Source: Streptomyces sp. NBC_00659 (lineage in GTDB: Bacteria > Actinomycetota > Actinomycetes > Streptomycetales > Streptomycetaceae). From it: DNA of 64,000 nucleotides. The stretch covers positions 2,852,001-2,916,000 of the forward strand of contig NZ_CP109031.1 in assembly GCF_036226925.1 (NCBI RefSeq), in the 5' to 3' direction. The notes beneath the pieces are model-generated. The model saw nothing but the letters and a program-made list of their open reading frames with translations, ran no database searches and was not told where the DNA came from. This document shows, piece after piece, positions 25,216-32,369 of this stretch. A program made the position numbers and the translations under genes. How positions within the stretch are numbered: position 1 is the stretch's first letter; the number at the start of each line of letters is the position of its first letter.

Positions 25216-26813
25216 CTCCGCCCGTACAGCCGTCCGCACGTGCGGATCGGGCACCCGCGCGTGCGGGCCGCACGCCCGCACGGCCCCCGCGCGGCGGCTC
25301 GGGGGAGGACAAGAAGCCGTCCGCCGCGTCCCGGCTGGTCGACATGGCCCGCGAGCGGTACCGGTTCGTGCTGTCCACCGACAGTCGCCCGTATGCGGTC
25401 GCCGTGGACGGCCCGAACATCGCGCTGCCGCTGCGGGGCAAGACCGGCGTACGGCAGCGCCTGGCCCGGCAGTTCGCGGACGACTACCCGGGCGAGGTGG
25501 CCTCACAGTCCGCCCTGGCGGACGCGATGACCGTGCTCGAAGGGATCGCGGAGGACACCGACCCGGTCGCCGTGAACCTGCGGGTGGGCCGGGATCCGGC
25601 TGGCGCGGTCGTGGTCGACCTCGGCAGCGCGGACGGCCGCGCGGTCGTCGTCTCCGGTCTCGGCTGGCAGGTGGTCGACCGGGCCCCGGTGCTGTTCCGC
25701 CGCTCCGGGGCCATGGCGCCGATGCCGGAGCCGGTGCTGGACGGAGACGGCCTGGCCAAGCTGCATGCGCTGCTGAACATGGACGCGTCCACGTTCCGTC
25801 AACTCGTCGCATGGTTGGTCGCGGCGTGGATTCCGGAGATCCCGCACCCGGCATTGGTGTGCAAGGGCGAGCAAGGCACCGGCAAGTCGAAGGCCGCGCA
25901 GATGTTCATCAACCTGGTCGACCCGTCCCCCGCCGCGAAACGCAGTCAGCCACGCGATGAAAGGGCGTGGTCGCGGCAGGCGTTCAGCTCATGGGCGCTG
26001 TGCCTGGACAACGTCTCAACGATCCCACCGTGGCTGTCGGACACCCTGTGCAAGGCCGTGACCGGCGACGGCGTGGTCGACCGGGCCCTGTACACCGACG
26101 ACGACGTGGTCGTGCTGACGTTCAAACGGGTGCTGGCCCTGACCACCATCGACGCGGGAGCTCTCGCGGGCGACCTGGCGGAGCGGGTTCTGCTGCTGGA
26201 CTTGCAGCTCATCGACTCCCACCGGCGCCGCTCCGAGGAGGAGTTGGACGCCACCTTCGCGGCGGTTCGTCCGGCCGTGCTCGGGGCGCTGTTCGACGTG
26301 CTGGCCTGTGCGTTGGCCGTGCTCCCCTCAGTGCGGCTGGAGTCCATGCCGCGCATGGCCGACTTCGCCCGCGTCCTTGCCGCGGTCGACCAGTCCCAGG
26401 GCTGGAACACTCTCGGGGACTATCTCGCCACCTCCGCGAACGTCGCCACCGACGCGATGGAAGGCGACCTGTTCGCCATGGCGATTGCGCACCTGGTCGA
26501 CCAGGCCGGGACCTGGCAGGGCACCGCCGGACAGCTCCTGGAAGTGCTGCTCGCTCCGCTGGTCCGGCCGCCGAACTGGCCCAAGGACGCCACCCGCGCG
26601 AGCGGACGCGTAAAGCGACTGGCCCCGCTGCTGCGGTCCATCGGGATCACCGTGGACGACACGCAACGTAGTCAGGACCGGCACCGCCACCGCCTCCTCA
26701 CGCTGGCCCGCGCGGCGCCCGAGGACGATCCAGCGTCCACACCCGAACAATCCTCCCTCTGGCCGGAGGTGGCCCCGCTCGGGCAGGGCAGAACCCCGCC
26801 TGAACAGCCTTGA
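25134..26813 (+). CDS. P-loop replication protein (helicase/initiator-like)
   Basis: This 559-residue protein starts at GTG. The first ~28 residues hold seven Val-Asn pairs, encoded by in-frame GTGAAC repeats. The ATPase part has Walker A GEQGTGKSK (near residue 245), a Walker B-like ALCLDNVSTIPPWLSD and an arginine-finger candidate in AGDLAERVLLLDL. This resembles the superfamily 3/D5-like helicase half of replication proteins in actinobacterial elements. No primase domain was recognised upstream of it. It is the only candidate for driving replication of the excised element; 9-bp iterons follow it. Confidence 0.8.
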   Translation: MNTVNSPVNGSARPVNTGVNTVNTAVNTPPVQPSARADRAPARAGRTPARPPRGGSGEDKKPSAASRLVDMARERYRFVLSTDSRPYAVAVDGPNIALPLRGKTGVRQRLARQFADDYPGEVASQSALADAMTVLEGIAEDTDPVAVNLRVGRDPAGAVVVDLGSADGRAVVVSGLGWQVVDRAPVLFRRSGAMAPMPEPVLDGDGLAKLHALLNMDASTFRQLVAWLVAAWIPEIPHPALVCKGEQGTGKSKAAQMFINLVDPSPAAKRSQPRDERAWSRQAFSSWALCLDNVSTIPPWLSDTLCKAVTGDGVVDRALYTDDDVVVLTFKRVLALTTIDAGALAGDLAERVLLLDLQLIDSHRRRSEEELDATFAAVRPAVLGALFDVLACALAVLPSVRLESMPRMADFARVLAAVDQSQGWNTLGDYLATSANVATDAMEGDLFAMAIAHLVDQAGTWQGTAGQLLEVLLAPLVRPPNWPKDATRASGRVKRLAPLLRSIGITVDDTQRSQDRHRHRLLTLARAAPEDDPASTPEQSSLWPEVAPLGQGRTPPEQP

Positions 26814-26872
26814 CGTAGCCGGAAGACCAGCCGGACCGGGCCGCAGACCAGCGGCCCGGACACGTCGAAACT

Positions 26873-26975
26873 GCGGACGCTACAGCCGTCCAGCGTCCGC
26901 ACTAGCGTCCACACCCCTCACCCCGACTGAGCTGCGGCAACGCGGCCGTGCGGACGCTGGGGCGCTGCGGACGCT
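26873..26975. repeat. Iteron cluster AGCGTCCGC downstream of rep (candidate origin)
   Basis: GCGGACGCT or its complement lies at 26873, 26892, 26950 and 26967, with the near copy AGCGTCCAC at 26904; another near copy is inside rep at 26732. The same 9-mer is clustered in structured copy 1 (20010-20187). Directly repeated 9-mers in both orientations beside a rep gene suggest a Rep-binding origin or control site. Confidence 0.65.
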
Positions 26976-27054
26976 GAAATACACCAACTCTCCAGGACGG
27001 CAACCGGCACCACTCCCATGCACCGCACTACGGACACGAGGAGTCACCACCGCC

Positions 27055-27297
27055 ATGGCCACCATCGAAGAGCCGGCCGACCCGCGCGGCACCCTGCGCG
27101 GCGGCCTCCCGGACCGCTACCTCACCCCCGAAGACCTGGTCACCATGTTCAGCCTCCCGAGCGTCGAGACCGTCTACCAGTGGCGCCGCAAGCGCATCGG
27201 CCCGACCGGCTTCCGTGTCGGCCGGTACCTCCGCTTCAACCCCGCCGCCGTAAAAGCGTGGGAGGCCGAACGGACCGCCCTCGACGACGCGGCCTGA
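27055..27297 (+). CDS. xis: Excisionase-like helix-turn-helix protein
   Basis: This 80-residue protein has GAGGAG upstream of the ATG. It has the MerR-like/AlpA helix-turn-helix of excisionases: YLTPEDLVTMFSLPSVETVY, then QWRRKRIGPTGFRVGRYLRF and a C-terminal AVKAWEAERT. In pSAM2-type elements xis lies directly before int. Here a 746-bp non-coding block of repeats separates them, with module M2 beginning three bases after the stop. It should bend att DNA and direct excision by the integrase. Confidence 0.88.
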   Translation: MATIEEPADPRGTLRGGLPDRYLTPEDLVTMFSLPSVETVYQWRRKRIGPTGFRVGRYLRFNPAAVKAWEAERTALDDAA

Positions 27298-27298
27298 A

Positions 27299-27390
27299 CG
27301 GTTGCTAGGTCTAGCAACCTCCGTTGCTAGACCTAGCGCCCCCGCTAGCAACCGAAACCGCTCCCGGCCTGCGGCCTAGCACCTAGCAAC
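27299..27390. repeat. Dyad module M2
   Basis: GTTGCTAGgtCTAGCAAC (27301-27318) is followed 22 bp later, centre to centre, by GTTGCTAGacCTAGCG, then by GCTAGC 15 bp further, and TAGC half-sites 30.5 and 37.5 bp beyond that, exactly as in M1 and M3. The last ACCTAGCAAC is the reverse complement of the first ten bases of the first dyad. Confidence 0.85.
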
Positions 27391-27470
27391 CCCTCTCCGT
27401 GGAACCGTCATCCGGCCCGGATACGCCCTCCCGGAGAGGTCGCCTCCCGTTGCTAGAAACCCTGCCGCCA

Positions 27471-27660
27471 GCGCGGGGAGGCACCACCCGCCGGACCGGG
27501 GAGGCGGGGAGAACTCCCCAACCCACTTCCCCCTCCGCATCCCCCGCGCTGATCAGCGCAGACAGCATTTCGGGGAGGCGGGGAGGCGCCACCCCAGCAC
27601 CCCGAGAAACGGCCCTTGGAGGCACTCCGGAGTCCCTGTCTCTGCCTCCCCGTCGGCCCC
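27471..27660. repeat. G-rich tandem array, copy A
   Basis: Nine oriented sites of GGGGAGGC type or its complement lie at 27475, 27498, 27506, 27514 (reverse), 27524 (reverse, weak), 27537 (reverse), 27572, 27580 and 27644 (reverse). GGGGAGaaCTCCCC at 27506 is a dyad. TGATCAGCGC at 27550 is shared with copy B. Plus-strand G-runs could form quadruplexes. Confidence 0.8.
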
Positions 27661-27675
27661 GACGAACGCCGCGAA

Positions 27676-27865
27676 CGGCAGGGAGGAACGGCCCGCTGGC
27701 CGAGGGAGGCAGGGAGAACTCCCTCGCCGCCTCCCTAACCCGCCTCCCTCTGCCTGATCAGCGCAAACGGCCTCTCAGGGAGGCAGGGAGGCGCGCCCCC
27801 AGTGCCCCCGAAACCCCATCAGGAAGGCACCCGAGAGCCCCTGTCTCGGCCTCCCTGAGCCCCGC
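27676..27865. repeat. G-rich tandem array, copy B
   Basis: This lies exactly 205 bp after copy A, with every shared site in register (for example 27550 to 27755, and 27644 to 27849). In all sites the outer base is changed: AGGGAGGC in place of GGGGAGGC, and CTCCCT in place of CTCCCC. The dyad becomes AGGGAGaaCTCCCT. The rest of the copy has diverged much more. Confidence 0.8.
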
Positions 27866-27868
27866 CGG

Positions 27869-27960
27869 AGGTTGCTACCGGTAGCGACCCCACCCGCTAC
27901 CGGTAGCAACCCCGCTAGCACCCCAAACCCCCGATGATCAGGCCCCTAGCAAGTAGCGGG
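27869..27960. repeat. Dyad module M3
   Basis: Two GCTACCGGTAGC palindromes (27874-27885 and 27896-27907) are centred 22 bp apart and embedded in a larger inverted repeat with 16-bp arms. GCTAGC is centred 15 bp further on, and TAGC half-sites follow at 27947 and 27954, the same register as M1 and M2. The final GTAGCGGG is complementary to CCCGCTAC of the second dyad. The int start is 84 bp downstream. Confidence 0.85.
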
Positions 27961-28043
27961 CCTGGCTCAGCACACCCAAAAACCGGCCGGCCAGGCCTCA
28001 ATGAGCCCCGCCGGCGCCCGCTACCGAGAAGGGATCAGCCCCC

Positions 28044-29309
28044 ATGGCTGGCCACATCCAAGACCGCTGGTACAAGACCGAAACCGACGCTGAAGGCAAG
28101 ACCACCCGAGCCAAGACCGACCGCCACGGCACCGGCCTGCGCTACCGCGCCCGCTACGTCGGCCCCGACGGCTCGGAGAAGTCCAAGAGCTTCCCCGATG
28201 GACAGAAGCGAGTTGCCGAGAAATGGCTGTCCGGCATTGAGGCCGACATGACGCGCGGCCAGTACATCGACCCGCGCGCCAGTCGGACCACGTTCCAGCA
28301 ATACGCGGAACGCTGGATCGCAGCCCAGACCACGGACGTGGCAACTCGCGCGGCCGTCGGGACACGGCTACGTCTGCACGCCTTCCCGTACATCGGCTCC
28401 CGGCCGCTCGGCTCGTTCCATCCCGAGCACATCCGAGAGTGGTCCCACACTCTCGAATCGTCTGGGCTGGCCACGTCATACCGACGGGCCATCTTCGGCA
28501 ACGTCTCGTCCGTCTTCAGGGCCGCGGTGGACGATCGGCTCATCTCGAGGAACCCCTGCCGCGCCGGATCGGTCAAGGCCCCGAAGCCCGCTGCCGGCCG
28601 TGTACGGCCGTGGAGCGTTGACCGTGTGTTCGCCACGCGTGCAGAGCTCCTGGAACGCTTTCGGGCAACCACCGACGTCGGAGGAGGCTGCGGACTTCGG
28701 CAAGGCGAAATCTTCGGCCTTCCGGTCGATGAGGTGGAGTTCCTCACGGGTTGGCTGCACGTGGGTTACCAGGTGAAGCCGATCAACAGGCATCTGGTCT
28801 TCGCGCCGCCGAAGGGCGGAAAGGTCCGTGACGTACCTCTCCCCAAGGAGGTCAGCACCGCCCTTGCTGCTCACATCAAGCGATTCCCGCCCGTAGATGT
28901 CACCCTCCCGTGGCGCACGCTGGACGGTCCCCCAGTGACGAAGAAACTGATCTTCACCAACGAGGACGGTTCGGCGCTGCACCGGAACACCTTCAATCTC
29001 AGCGTCTGGAAGCCCGCTCTCGTGGCCGCAGGCGTCCTCCCTGAGCCCGAGCGGGGCAAGCGGGCCCAGGCATCGCGCGAGGACGGCATGCACGCGCTGA
29101 GGCACTTCTACGCCTCCGTCCTCCTGGACGCGGGAGAGAACATCAAGGCCCTGAGCCAGTACCTCGGTCACAGCGATCCGGGATTCACCCTGAAGGTCTA
29201 CACACACCTCATGCCGAGCAGCGAAAGCCGCACCCGGTCAGCCGTAGACAGCATGTACGAGGCCGCCCGAAAAGCCCACGACGGCCCAGAGACGGCCCAG
29301 GCGGCCTGA
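28044..29309 (+). CDS. int: Tyrosine site-specific integrase
   Basis: The product has 421 residues; the ATG follows AAGGGA. It has the phage-integrase layout: an N-terminal arm-binding-like part with GTGLRYRARYVG, a SAM-like core-binding domain (TFQQYAERWIAAQTTDVATR), and a catalytic domain with the first Arg in GGGCGLRQGEIFGL. HALRHFYASVLLD supplies His-x2-Arg, followed by YLGHSDPGFTLKVYTHLM with the nucleophile Tyr near residue 387. Size and motifs match actinomycete integrative-element integrases. The last codons (HDGPETAQAA) also encode the candidate right arm site. Confidence 0.95.
   Translation: MAGHIQDRWYKTETDAEGKTTRAKTDRHGTGLRYRARYVGPDGSEKSKSFPDGQKRVAEKWLSGIEADMTRGQYIDPRASRTTFQQYAERWIAAQTTDVATRAAVGTRLRLHAFPYIGSRPLGSFHPEHIREWSHTLESSGLATSYRRAIFGNVSSVFRAAVDDRLISRNPCRAGSVKAPKPAAGRVRPWSVDRVFATRAELLERFRATTDVGGGCGLRQGEIFGLPVDEVEFLTGWLHVGYQVKPINRHLVFAPPKGGKVRDVPLPKEVSTALAAHIKRFPPVDVTLPWRTLDGPPVTKKLIFTNEDGSALHRNTFNLSVWKPALVAAGVLPEPERGKRAQASREDGMHALRHFYASVLLDAGENIKALSQYLGHSDPGFTLKVYTHLMPSSESRTRSAVDSMYEAARKAHDGPETAQAA
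29280..29302. repeat. Candidate integrase arm site, right end
   Basis: GACGGCCCA is repeated twice, 11 bp apart, matching 17084-17106 at 21 of 23 bases. It lies inside the 3' end of int, 69 bp from attR. Confidence 0.55.
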
Positions 29310-29315
29310 GCGACA

Positions 29316-29346
29316 CTGCTACCAGCAGCAAACCTGCTGGTAGCAG
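29316..29346 (+). terminator. Terminator after int
   Basis: A perfect hairpin with 13-bp arms (CTGCTACCAGCAG and its complement) and a 5-base loop lies seven bases after the int stop. It has no T-tract. Confidence 0.8.
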
Positions 29347-29371
29347 CACGTTCGGCACGGCTCCACCAACA

Positions 29372-29392
29372 GATCACCTTAGACACGTGACA
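29372..29392. other. attR attachment site
   Basis: This is the right copy of the 21-bp repeat, differing from attL by one base (T for A at position 8). It lies nine bases beyond the 3' end of the calycin-like gene and carries TAAGGT on the minus strand where attL has TATGGT. Confidence 0.85.
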
Positions 29393-29401
29393 ATCCGTCA
29401 G

Positions 29402-29779
29402 TCAGCGGACGTGCTCGGTGACCTGTTCCACACGGCCGGTCGCGCGCGGTTCCTCCACCACGCTCGTCCCGGCGCCCGGCTGCGACTCCCACGTCCAGCT
29501 CTCCTCCAGCCGCAGGCGCCCGTCGGGCAGTTCCACGACGGCCGACACGCAGTGGCCGGACGCGGTGGTCCCGTCGCGCCTGAGCTGTACGTACCGGAAG
29601 TCGAGGCGGTCGCCCTCGCGGGTGCCGACGAGGTGTCCGCGGACGACGTCGCCGCCCGCGTAGTCGGCCCAGACCACGCCGTCCCGCTCGTGGTACGTGA
29701 ACCGGGTGCCGGTGCCCACCTGGCCCGGGGCCTGGTCGGCGACGGGGGCGAGCACGAGGCCGTCGAGCGGTCGCGCCAT
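29402..29779 (-). CDS. Calycin-like small protein (mis-called N-acetylglutamate synthase family)
   Basis: The protein has 125 residues and starts at ATG 29779 with GGAG eight bases upstream. Features are TRFTYHERDGVVWADYAGGD, VVRGHLVGTREGDRLDFRYV and a C-terminal GRLRLEESWTWESQPGAGTS. This matches a family of small beta-barrel proteins often mislabelled N-acetylglutamate synthase in Bacillus. No enzyme motif is visible. The gene ends nine bases from attR; before integration its 3' end faced the FAD reductase promoter. It is divergent from the thiO operon. Confidence 0.8.
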   Translation of the reverse strand: MARPLDGLVLAPVADQAPGQVGTGTRFTYHERDGVVWADYAGGDVVRGHLVGTREGDRLDFRYVQLRRDGTTASGHCVSAVVELPDGRLRLEESWTWESQPGAGTSVVEEPRATGRVEQVTEHVR

Positions 29780-29833
29780 GGTGGAGGCTCCCTTACTGAG
29801 ACGGAGGGGGCGGGCTAGGGTGGCCAACGTAAA

Positions 29834-29928
29834 GCACTCGCGGGAGCCCGGACGCACCGGGCTGAGAGGGAGGCTGGGCGGCCTCCGACCGTACGAACCT
29901 GATCCGGGTCATGCCGGCGAAGGGAGGG
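29834..29928 (+). promoter_or_regulatory. TPP riboswitch upstream of thiO
   Basis: The conserved THI-box parts are present in order: GGGCTGAGAGG near 29859, then ACCTGATCCGGGTCATGCC near 29897, then GGCGAAGGGAG before the thiO start at 29940. The aptamer should bind thiamine pyrophosphate and shut off thiO-thiS-thiG expression. The short distance to the ATG suggests translational control. Confidence 0.92.
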
Positions 29929-29939
29929 GCTGGACGCCC

Positions 29940-31106
29940 ATGCCGTCTGCACGTTCGTCGGACGTCCTCGTCGTCGGGGGCGGAATCATCGGTCTGGTGA
30001 CGGCCTGGCGGGCCGCGCAGCGCGGGTTCACGACCGCGCTCGTGGACCCAGAACCGGGCGGCGGGGCCGCGCAGGTCGCGGCCGGGATGCTGGCCGCCGT
30101 CACCGAGCTGCACTTCGGCGAGGAGACCCTGCTGGGCCTCAACCTCGCCTCGGCGCGCCGCTATCCGGACTTCGCCGCCGAGCTCACCGAGGCCACCGGC
30201 CAGGACCTCGGCTACCGCCGGAGCGGCACGCTGGCCGTCGCGCTGGACGCCGACGACCGCGCCCATCTGCGGGAACTGCACGCGCTGCAGGTCCGGTCGG
30301 GGCTGGAGTCGGAGTGGCTGAGCGGCCGTGAGTGCCGCCGCCTGGAGCCGATGCTCGCACCCGGCGTGCGCGGGGGTCTGCGGGTCGACGGCGACCACCA
30401 GATCGACCCGCGGCGCCTCGCGGCGGCCCTGGTCACGGCCTGCGAGCGGGCCGGGGTGGTCGTGCACCGGACCTGGGCGGAGCGTCTGAGCGTCGTACGG
30501 GAACGGGCCACCGGGGTCGTCACCGCGGACGGCACCGGGCTCGGCGCGGGTCAGGTGGTGCTCGCCGGGGGCAGCCTCAGCGGCCGCCTGGCGGGCGTCC
30601 CCGACGACGTCGTGCCGCCGGTGCGCCCCGTCAAGGGGCAGGTACTGCGGCTGACCGTGCCGGCGCGGTACGCGCCCTTCCTCCATCGCACCGTGCGGGC
30701 CGTGGTGCGCGGCAGCCACGTCTACCTGGTGCCGCGCGAGAACGGCGAGCTCGTGGTGGGCGCGACCAGCGAGGAGCTGGGCTGGGACACCACCGTGACG
30801 GCGGGCGGCGTGTACGAGCTGCTGCGCGACGCCCACGAGCTGGTCCCCGGGATCACCGAGCTGCCGCTCACCGAGACCCGCGCGGGGCTGCGCCCCTGCT
30901 CGCCCGACAACGCGCCGCTGCTCGGCCCGAGCGCGCTGGACGGGCTGCTGCTGGCCACCGGGCACCATCGCAACGGTGTGCTCCTGACGCCCGTGACCGG
31001 AGACGTGCTGGCCCACGTCCTGACCACCGGCGAACTCCCCGCCGAAGCCCGCCCCTTCACCCCCCTGCGCTTCGGCGCCACGGCCCGCACGGAGCTGCAC
31101 GTATGA
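29940..31106 (+). CDS. thiO: Glycine oxidase for thiazole synthesis
   Basis: This 388-residue member of the DAO family has a Rossmann motif VLVVGGGIIGLVTAWRAA at the N-terminus. VAAGMLAAVTELHFGEE is the ThiO-specific segment, and the C-terminus has ETRAGLRPCSPDNAPLLGPS followed by LLLATGHHRNGVLLTP. It oxidises glycine to dehydroglycine (iminoglycine), which ThiG uses to build the thiazole ring in aerobes. It is under the TPP riboswitch and overlaps thiS by 4 bp (ATGA). Confidence 0.95.
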   Translation: MPSARSSDVLVVGGGIIGLVTAWRAAQRGFTTALVDPEPGGGAAQVAAGMLAAVTELHFGEETLLGLNLASARRYPDFAAELTEATGQDLGYRRSGTLAVALDADDRAHLRELHALQVRSGLESEWLSGRECRRLEPMLAPGVRGGLRVDGDHQIDPRRLAAALVTACERAGVVVHRTWAERLSVVRERATGVVTADGTGLGAGQVVLAGGSLSGRLAGVPDDVVPPVRPVKGQVLRLTVPARYAPFLHRTVRAVVRGSHVYLVPRENGELVVGATSEELGWDTTVTAGGVYELLRDAHELVPGITELPLTETRAGLRPCSPDNAPLLGPSALDGLLLATGHHRNGVLLTPVTGDVLAHVLTTGELPAEARPFTPLRFGATARTELHV

Positions 31107-31303
31107 ACATCGTCGTCAACGGGGAGCGGCGGCTGATCGCCGCGGGAACCGCTCTCGACGCGCTCGTCGCGACCCTCACCCCGTCGTCGTCCGGGGTGGC
31201 CGCCGCCCTGAACGAAACCGTCGTCCCGCGCGCGCAGTGGCCCTCGACCCCGCTCGCCGAGGGCGACCGCGTCGAGGTCCTCACCGCCGTCCAAGGAGGC
31301 TGA
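31103..31303 (+). CDS. thiS: Sulfur carrier protein ThiS
   Basis: This 66-residue beta-grasp protein begins MNIVVNGE and ends TAVQGG. The terminal Gly-Gly is the site of adenylation and thiocarboxylate formation, which delivers sulfur to ThiG. It starts inside the thiO stop and lies 3 bp before thiG, so the three genes form a tight operon. Length and termini are normal for ThiS. Confidence 0.96.
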   Translation: MNIVVNGERRLIAAGTALDALVATLTPSSSGVAAALNETVVPRAQWPSTPLAEGDRVEVLTAVQGG

Positions 31304-32101
<798 letters not shown>

Positions 32102-32353
32102 CCGAGGTCCGCCGGCCGCCGGTTTCCGCGCCAGTCTCCGCACCGGTTTCCATGCCGGCTTCTCCATCGGCTTCCATCGGTTTCCGGCCGGACGGGCGTG
32201 CGGGTTGTCGCGTTGTGGCCTTGCGGTGACAGACGGGCCATGATCGGACATCTGCACGACGAACAGACATTCGTACGTGCGATGAGCGTCACAGGTCGGC
32301 TGCAGTCGGGCCCCTGTATCGGCCGAACGGGACCTCGTGACAGTGGCGGCTCG

Positions 32354-32369
32354 TAGACTCACCTGCGTG
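32354..32369 (+). promoter_or_regulatory. -10 box of a probably leaderless kinase mRNA
   Basis: TAGACT (32354-32359) ends seven bases before the GTG at 32367, and no ribosome site precedes that GTG, the usual picture for leaderless Streptomyces genes. Confidence 0.55.

Larger units (their letters stand above)
16967..29392. mobile_element. Integrated mobile element (~12.4 kb, tyrosine integrase, no tra genes)
   Basis: The element is bounded by 21-bp direct repeats differing at one base. In order it holds: attL, module M1, a two-gene cassette, a structured segment, one low-GC gene, a second structured segment, an XRE/monooxygenase pair, a replication operon, 9-bp iterons, an excisionase-like gene, modules M2 and M3 around a G-rich tandem array, the integrase and attR. 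The order rep-xis-int-att resembles actinomycete integrative elements of the pSAM2 type, but no TraB/FtsK-like or relaxase gene is present. Base composition is lower in GC than the flanks, most strongly at 20.3-20.95 kb. Confidence 0.9.

Noticed and set aside
27399..27884. Open frame through the G-rich tandem array
   Set aside because: Its composition follows the DNA repeats (Pro/Arg/Gly-rich), there is no ribosome site and the dyads explain the sequence better.
16967..29392. tRNA gene at the attachment site
   Set aside because: Neither attL nor attR can be folded as a tRNA 3' part; the site lies between two protein genes.
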